A stretch of 64,000 nt of DNA from Roseateles_C aquae (GTDB taxonomy: Bacteria; Pseudomonadota; Gammaproteobacteria; Burkholderiales; Burkholderiaceae_C): positions 248,001 to 312,000 of the forward strand of contig NZ_JAVXZY010000003.1 of NCBI RefSeq assembly GCF_032337115.1, in the 5' to 3' direction. The notes beneath the pieces were generated by a model. It had not been told where the DNA came from and made no database searches. It saw only the letters and a program-made list of their open reading frames with translations. Below, in pieces: positions 60,652-64,000 of the stretch (position 1 is the first letter of the stretch; each line of letters begins with the position of its first letter). Position numbers and translations under genes: made by a program.

Positions 60652-61608
60652 ATGAAGAGTTTCAAGCAAGGTGTGCGCCGTCTCGGATGTGCACTGCTTT
60701 GCGTCGCGGCGCTGGGCGTGGTGGCTGGCTGCGGTGGTGGCACCCAGCAGATCGACCCGTTTGTGGCAACACGGTTGATCACCTTTGGTGATGAGTTCAG
60801 CTTGCTGACGCCCGAGGGCAAGAAGCTGTCGATCAATGAGGTCGACCCCAGCAGTGGTGCCCTGCTGTGCCGCAGCAATCCGACCTGGGTGCAGGCATTG
60901 GCGGCGATGTACGGCCTGATCTATGCGGAGTGCAATCCGGACAACTATGCGGCGCCGCAAGCCAAGATGTATGCGGCATCCGGCGCCAAGGTGGCGGACG
61001 TGCAGAAGCAGCTGGATCAGTTCTTCAGCGTGAGCACCGTTGACAGCAAGACCCTGGTGACCATGCTGGCTGGTGCCAATGATGTATTGGACCTCTATCG
61101 CCAGTTTCCGACACAGAGCCAGGCGTCATTGCTGGTTGCCGCCGAGGCGGCGGGCCAGTTGATGGCCGATCAGGTCAATCGGATTGCCAACGCGGGTGGG
61201 CGCGTCATCGTGGTCACCGTGCCGGATATGGGCTTGACGCCTTTCGCGCTCAAGGAGCGTCTGGCCAAGGGAGATATCGACCGCGCCGCCTTCCTGACGG
61301 CGCTGACGGCTGCGTTCAATACCAAGCTGCGCTTGAGCGTTGTGCAGGATGGCCATTTCGTCGGCCTGGTGCTGGGTGACGAGGCAGTTCAGTCTATCGT
61401 CAAGTTCCCCGGCGCTTACGGGTTTGCCAATGTGACCGAGCCCGCCTGCCTGAGCTCGGTGGCACTGAAGGACTGCACGAGCAAGACGCTGCTGTCAGAG
61501 GCTAGCCCCACGACCTGGCTGTGGTCTTCGGACACGATGCTGAGCTATGGCGGGCAGAGTCGTATTGGCCTGTTGGCACAAACGCGAGCGCGCGGCAATC
61601 CGTTCTAG
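60652..61608 (+). CDS. SGNH/GDSL-like lipoprotein with altered catalytic blocks
   Basis: The 318-aa precursor has a lipobox (LGVVAGCGGG), so it should be an outer- or inner-membrane lipoprotein. The fold resembles SGNH hydrolases: block I is LITFGDEFSLL and block III is LAGANDVLDLY. In a typical GDSL enzyme block I would read GDS, so the nucleophile Ser is replaced by Glu here. In the last block (WLWSSDTMLSYGGQSRIG) I do not find the usual Asp-x-x-His. Either the catalytic residues moved or it is a non-catalytic member. It is followed by a terminator and two more envelope genes. Confidence 0.72.
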   Translation: MKSFKQGVRRLGCALLCVAALGVVAGCGGGTQQIDPFVATRLITFGDEFSLLTPEGKKLSINEVDPSSGALLCRSNPTWVQALAAMYGLIYAECNPDNYAAPQAKMYAASGAKVADVQKQLDQFFSVSTVDSKTLVTMLAGANDVLDLYRQFPTQSQASLLVAAEAAGQLMADQVNRIANAGGRVIVVTVPDMGLTPFALKERLAKGDIDRAAFLTALTAAFNTKLRLSVVQDGHFVGLVLGDEAVQSIVKFPGAYGFANVTEPACLSSVALKDCTSKTLLSEASPTTWLWSSDTMLSYGGQSRIGLLAQTRARGNPF

Positions 61609-61632
61609 AAACGCCTCAACTGGTCTGCAGCG

Positions 61633-61668
61633 AAACCCCGACATCGGCAACGATGTCGGGGTTTTTAC
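61633..61668 (+). terminator. Terminator after the SGNH-like gene
   Basis: A perfect 14-bp stem AAACCCCGACATCG/CGATGTCGGGGTTT (61633-61646 and 61651-61664) with a GCAA loop is followed by TT. Confidence 0.93.
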
Positions 61669-61717
61669 TTCTGCGCCCGAACTGCGACTGCGGCATATAG
61701 TCTTCTCTACAAAAACG

Positions 61718-61739
61718 AACGAACGTTCGTTTTTATAAA
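61718..61739. promoter_or_regulatory. TetR-type palindromic operator over the lipase promoter
   Basis: A perfect 14-bp palindrome AACGAACGTTCGTT (61718-61731) is followed at once by a TATAAA -10-like box (61734-61739). ACGAACGTTCGT-type sites are typical of TetR/AcrR repressors. No TetR-family gene lies in the window. Confidence 0.7.
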
Positions 61740-61764
61740 CCAGAGAGACGTTGACGAGGTGCGC

Positions 61765-63129
61765 ATGAGCAAGAATTTCAACCTGGCATGGCTGGCCTGC
61801 GCCAGCGCCCTGCTGAGTGCCTGCGGTGGCGGCGGCATGTCGGCCGATCGCGATGATCCGCCGCCAGCCCGAGCGACAGTGCTGACGGCACTCTTGGCAG
61901 GCAGTGCGCCCATAGCGCAAATTGACGCGGGTACCAAGGAGACGGGTCTGCAAGCGCTCTCGGGTGCAGCCAAGTGCGATGTGGATATTCGCTATGTTGT
62001 GTACATGACCCGCGACCCTTCAGGAGCCGCCGCAACGGCCACGGAAGGGGTGCTTGTGCCGAAGGGCAGCGACCCGGCCTGTACGGGCGATCGCCCGGTG
62101 CTGCTGTACGCACACGGGACCTCGACGACGAAGAGCCTGAACATGGCGGACGTTGTCAAAAACAAGGAAGCCTCGCTGCTGATGGCGATGTTTGCCGCTC
62201 AAGGCTTCATCGTTGTGATGCCCAACTACCTGGGCTATGACAAGTCCAGCCTGTCCTATCACCCCTATCTGAACGCCGAATCGCAGGCCATGGACATGGT
62301 CGACGGCCTGCGTGCTGCCAAGACCCATCTGGCCGCGGCCAGCGCCGTGAAGCCTTCGAGCAAGCTCTTCATCAGCGGCTACTCGCAAGGCGGCCATGTC
62401 GCCATGGCCACCCACAAGATCATCGAACGCGATTACGCCAGCGAGTTCACCGTCACCGCCTCGGGACCGATGTCCGGCCCCTACAACCTGGTGAAGATGA
62501 ACGACGTCATCATCGGGCCGGGCCCGGTCAATGGTGGCGCCACGCTGTTCACGCCGCTGCTGCTGACCAGCTATCAAAAGAGCTACGGCAATGTCTACGG
62601 CTCGGTCACTGAGGCCTACCAGTCACCTTACGCGGCCACGGCCGAAAGCCTGTTCCCGACCGACACGCCGATCGCTGATCTGATGGCTGCCGGCAAGCTG
62701 CCGGCCGACCCGACCTTCACCAAGCTCTTTGGCGCTGGCGGTCTGATCACTGACACCTTCCGCGCCAGCTATTTCCCGAACTCGGGCTTCCGTGTCGATT
62801 CGCAGAAGAACACGCTGTTGGGCTGGACGCCGAAGCGTCCGCTGGCGCTGTGTGCGGGCAAGAACGACCCGACGGTGTTCTTCTTCAACACCACCGACAT
62901 GCAGGCCGACCTGGCCAGCCGCGGTGTGCTGGTGCCGGCCTTTGATCTGGAGACCCGGGCCAGCATGCCTGCAGGCGCTGCCTTCGATCTGGTCTATGGC
63001 GGCTTCCAGCAAGCCAAGGCGGCAGCGGGTGCCGGTGCGTTGGCGCAATACCACGGCGGCCTGGTGCCACCGTTCTGCACGGCGCTGATGCGCGGCTACT
63101 TCCAGCAGGTGCTGGCCAGCGGCCAGTAA
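61765..63129 (+). CDS. Lipoprotein alpha/beta-hydrolase (secretory lipase-like)
   Basis: The 454-aa precursor has a lipobox (ASALLSACGGGG). The hydrolase domain has the oxyanion region VLLYAHGTSTTKSLN, a nucleophile elbow ISGYSQGGHVAMATH and a catalytic Asp candidate in LCAGKNDPTVFFFN. A late YHGGLVPPF gives a possible His. The arrangement resembles the LIP family of secreted lipases. I start at ATG 61765; the GTG at 61759 is an alternative. It is probably repressed from the palindrome upstream. Confidence 0.8.
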   Translation: MSKNFNLAWLACASALLSACGGGGMSADRDDPPPARATVLTALLAGSAPIAQIDAGTKETGLQALSGAAKCDVDIRYVVYMTRDPSGAAATATEGVLVPKGSDPACTGDRPVLLYAHGTSTTKSLNMADVVKNKEASLLMAMFAAQGFIVVMPNYLGYDKSSLSYHPYLNAESQAMDMVDGLRAAKTHLAAASAVKPSSKLFISGYSQGGHVAMATHKIIERDYASEFTVTASGPMSGPYNLVKMNDVIIGPGPVNGGATLFTPLLLTSYQKSYGNVYGSVTEAYQSPYAATAESLFPTDTPIADLMAAGKLPADPTFTKLFGAGGLITDTFRASYFPNSGFRVDSQKNTLLGWTPKRPLALCAGKNDPTVFFFNTTDMQADLASRGVLVPAFDLETRASMPAGAAFDLVYGGFQQAKAAAGAGALAQYHGGLVPPFCTALMRGYFQQVLASGQ

Positions 63130-63176
63130 GCCCATTCGTGCCCCCAGTGCCTCAAGAACAAGTGCGGAGTGATTTC

Positions 63177-63848
63177 ATGAACAAGCTTTCCTGCATTGCC
63201 GGCCTGCTGCTGGCCGGTCTGGCCGGTGCCAGCGCAGCCCAGACCGCCCACACCTTCTACCTCGGTGCGGCCCACATCAATGTGCGCGCCAACGCCACAC
63301 CGCTGACCAACTCGTCGGTGCCCGATGCCCGTCTGACCGTGGGCGACCAGGACACCGTCGGCTTCGGCTACTCCTATCGTTTTGCAGCCGCTTGGAGTGC
63401 CGAACTGGCCTTGGGCCTGCCGCCGGCCCACAAGGTCTATGGTGCCGGCGCGTTAGAGCCGTTTGGTCAGATCTCGGTCGTCGAGCAGATGCCGCCCTCG
63501 GTCTTCCTGAACTACCACTTCGAGAACGTGTTGCCCAAGTTCAGTCCATTTGTCGGCCTGGGCATCAACTACACCCGTTTCAGCAAGACGCGCAGCACCC
63601 TGTCCGGCAATCTGGCGTCGGGCGGGCCGACCGACATCTCGCTGAAGGACTCCTGGGGCCTGGCCGGCCACATCGGCGCGACGGTGCAATTCAGCAAGAA
63701 CTGGTCACTGGTGACGACGATTGCGATGGCCCATGTGCGCAGCGATATGACGGCCGTGACCCACATTGGCGAAACAACGGTGACGCGCGGATCGGACATC
63801 AACTTCCGCCCCATCGTCACGACACTGTCGCTGGGCTACAGCTTCTGA
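63177..63848 (+). CDS. OmpW-family outer-membrane protein
   Basis: The 223-aa precursor has a signal peptide (MNKLSCIAGLLLAGLAGASA|AQ) and the eight-strand barrel pattern of OmpW. Typical segments are HTFYLGAAHINVRANATPLT, PPSVFLNYHFENVLPKFSPFVGLGINYTRF and the C-terminal ITTL-like strand ending GYSF. OmpW forms a narrow hydrophobic channel for small apolar molecules. It lies 47 bp after the lipase gene, so it may be cotranscribed and take up lipase products. Confidence 0.88.
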   Translation: MNKLSCIAGLLLAGLAGASAAQTAHTFYLGAAHINVRANATPLTNSSVPDARLTVGDQDTVGFGYSYRFAAAWSAELALGLPPAHKVYGAGALEPFGQISVVEQMPPSVFLNYHFENVLPKFSPFVGLGINYTRFSKTRSTLSGNLASGGPTDISLKDSWGLAGHIGATVQFSKNWSLVTTIAMAHVRSDMTAVTHIGETTVTRGSDINFRPIVTTLSLGYSF

Positions 63849-63878
63849 TGAAGCGCTGAGCCTGCCCGCTCAAGTGCC

Positions 63879-63917
63879 AAGCCGGTTTCGCTGCGCGTGC
63901 AGCGAGCCGGCTTTTTT
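63879..63917 (+). terminator. Terminator after ompW
   Basis: AAGCCGG and TCGCTGC pair with GCAGCGA and GCCGGCTT around a GCGT loop, with a small TT bulge, followed by TTTTTT. Confidence 0.92.
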
Positions 63918-64000
63918 CATGGAGCAGCGCTTGGGGAGAGATCCTCTGCGACCCAGCGCTGCAGCGCATCCAGGACCGGCCGTGCCGCGCCGGCTTGCGG
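63917..64000 (-). CDS. 3' end of a gene continuing beyond the window
   Basis: Twenty-seven C-terminal codons and a TGA stop are visible on the minus strand, ending with VLDALQRWVAEDLSPSAAP. The pattern, a short amphipathic helix of the form ALxxWVExGxAP, is common at the end of tannase/feruloyl-esterase proteins, but the piece is too short to assign. The stop converges on the ompW terminator. Confidence 0.5.
   Translation of the reverse strand, partial: PQAGAARPVLDALQRWVAEDLSPSAAP

Overview
This 64 kb window is chromosomal DNA from a GC-rich Gram-negative bacterium. RuvAB, PurCEK, HemB, PhoH-YbeY, a DUF1840 protein, an NnrU protein, a classical 16-strand-type porin, OmpW and IclR/PcaR-type control of aromatic catabolism together suggest a betaproteobacterium of the order Burkholderiales, probably near the Roseateles/Paucibacter/Rubrivivax group. 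The placement comes from gene content and protein character, not from a search. Nearly all of the DNA is coding. I see no phage, integrase, transposase or CRISPR array.

Layout. 1-1.7 kb: a LytTR-type two-component pair (the regulator is cut by the window edge). 1.7-10.6 kb: a homoprotocatechuate (3,4-dihydroxyphenylacetate) meta-cleavage operon. hpaR is divergent from hpaG1-G2-E-D-F-H-I, which is followed by a class II aldolase-like gene and a ketopantoate-reductase-like gene. The operon is interrupted by five copies of a palindromic repeat, three of them in an exact 131-bp tandem array. 10.6-16 kb: an esterase and ABC exporter pair, an NnrU protein, an M24 peptidase and two tiny membrane proteins. 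16-21.8 kb: a lysine-catabolic cluster. An Lrp-type regulator is divergent from a lysine 6-dehydrogenase/saccharopine dehydrogenase-like enzyme, an aminoadipate-semialdehyde dehydrogenase, an HglS (DUF1338) 2-oxoadipate dioxygenase and a D-2-hydroxyglutarate dehydrogenase-like flavoprotein. 21.7-24.7 kb: a MocR-type regulator divergent from a PLP decarboxylase.

24.7-25.4 kb: a tRNA-Leu(CAG) gene with its terminator. It is followed by a 270-bp nested inverted-repeat element, a run of perfect hairpins and a second identical copy of the tRNA tail plus terminator. This is the strongest unexplained structure in the window. 25.4-32.3 kb: a c-di-GMP enzyme, a MerR regulator with its operator, and a HlyD/permease/ATPase export operon. 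32.4-36.5 kb: two tandem secreted M13 metallopeptidases. 36.7-40.6 kb: pobA, a pcaR-type regulator and pcaF (4-hydroxybenzoate/beta-ketoadipate pathway), with a paired GTTC-N7-GAAC operator before pcaF. 40.9-45.3 kb: a translationally coupled HD-GYP and GGDEF-EAL pair, DUF1840 and a histidine phosphatase. 45.4-54.5 kb: porin, ruvBA, a NarL-type two-component system, phoH-ybeY, a CorA-family transporter and hemB.

54.6-60.6 kb: a possible short transcript, purC, a helical-repeat protein, a CnoX-like thioredoxin-TPR protein, purE-purK and a Sua5-type gene. 60.6-64 kb: an SGNH-like lipoprotein with altered catalytic blocks, a lipoprotein lipase behind a TetR-type palindrome, OmpW and the tail of a gene that leaves the window. 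Overall the window joins housekeeping genes with catabolic modules for an aromatic acid, lysine and 4-hydroxybenzoate. Each module has its own regulator and a recognisable palindromic operator.
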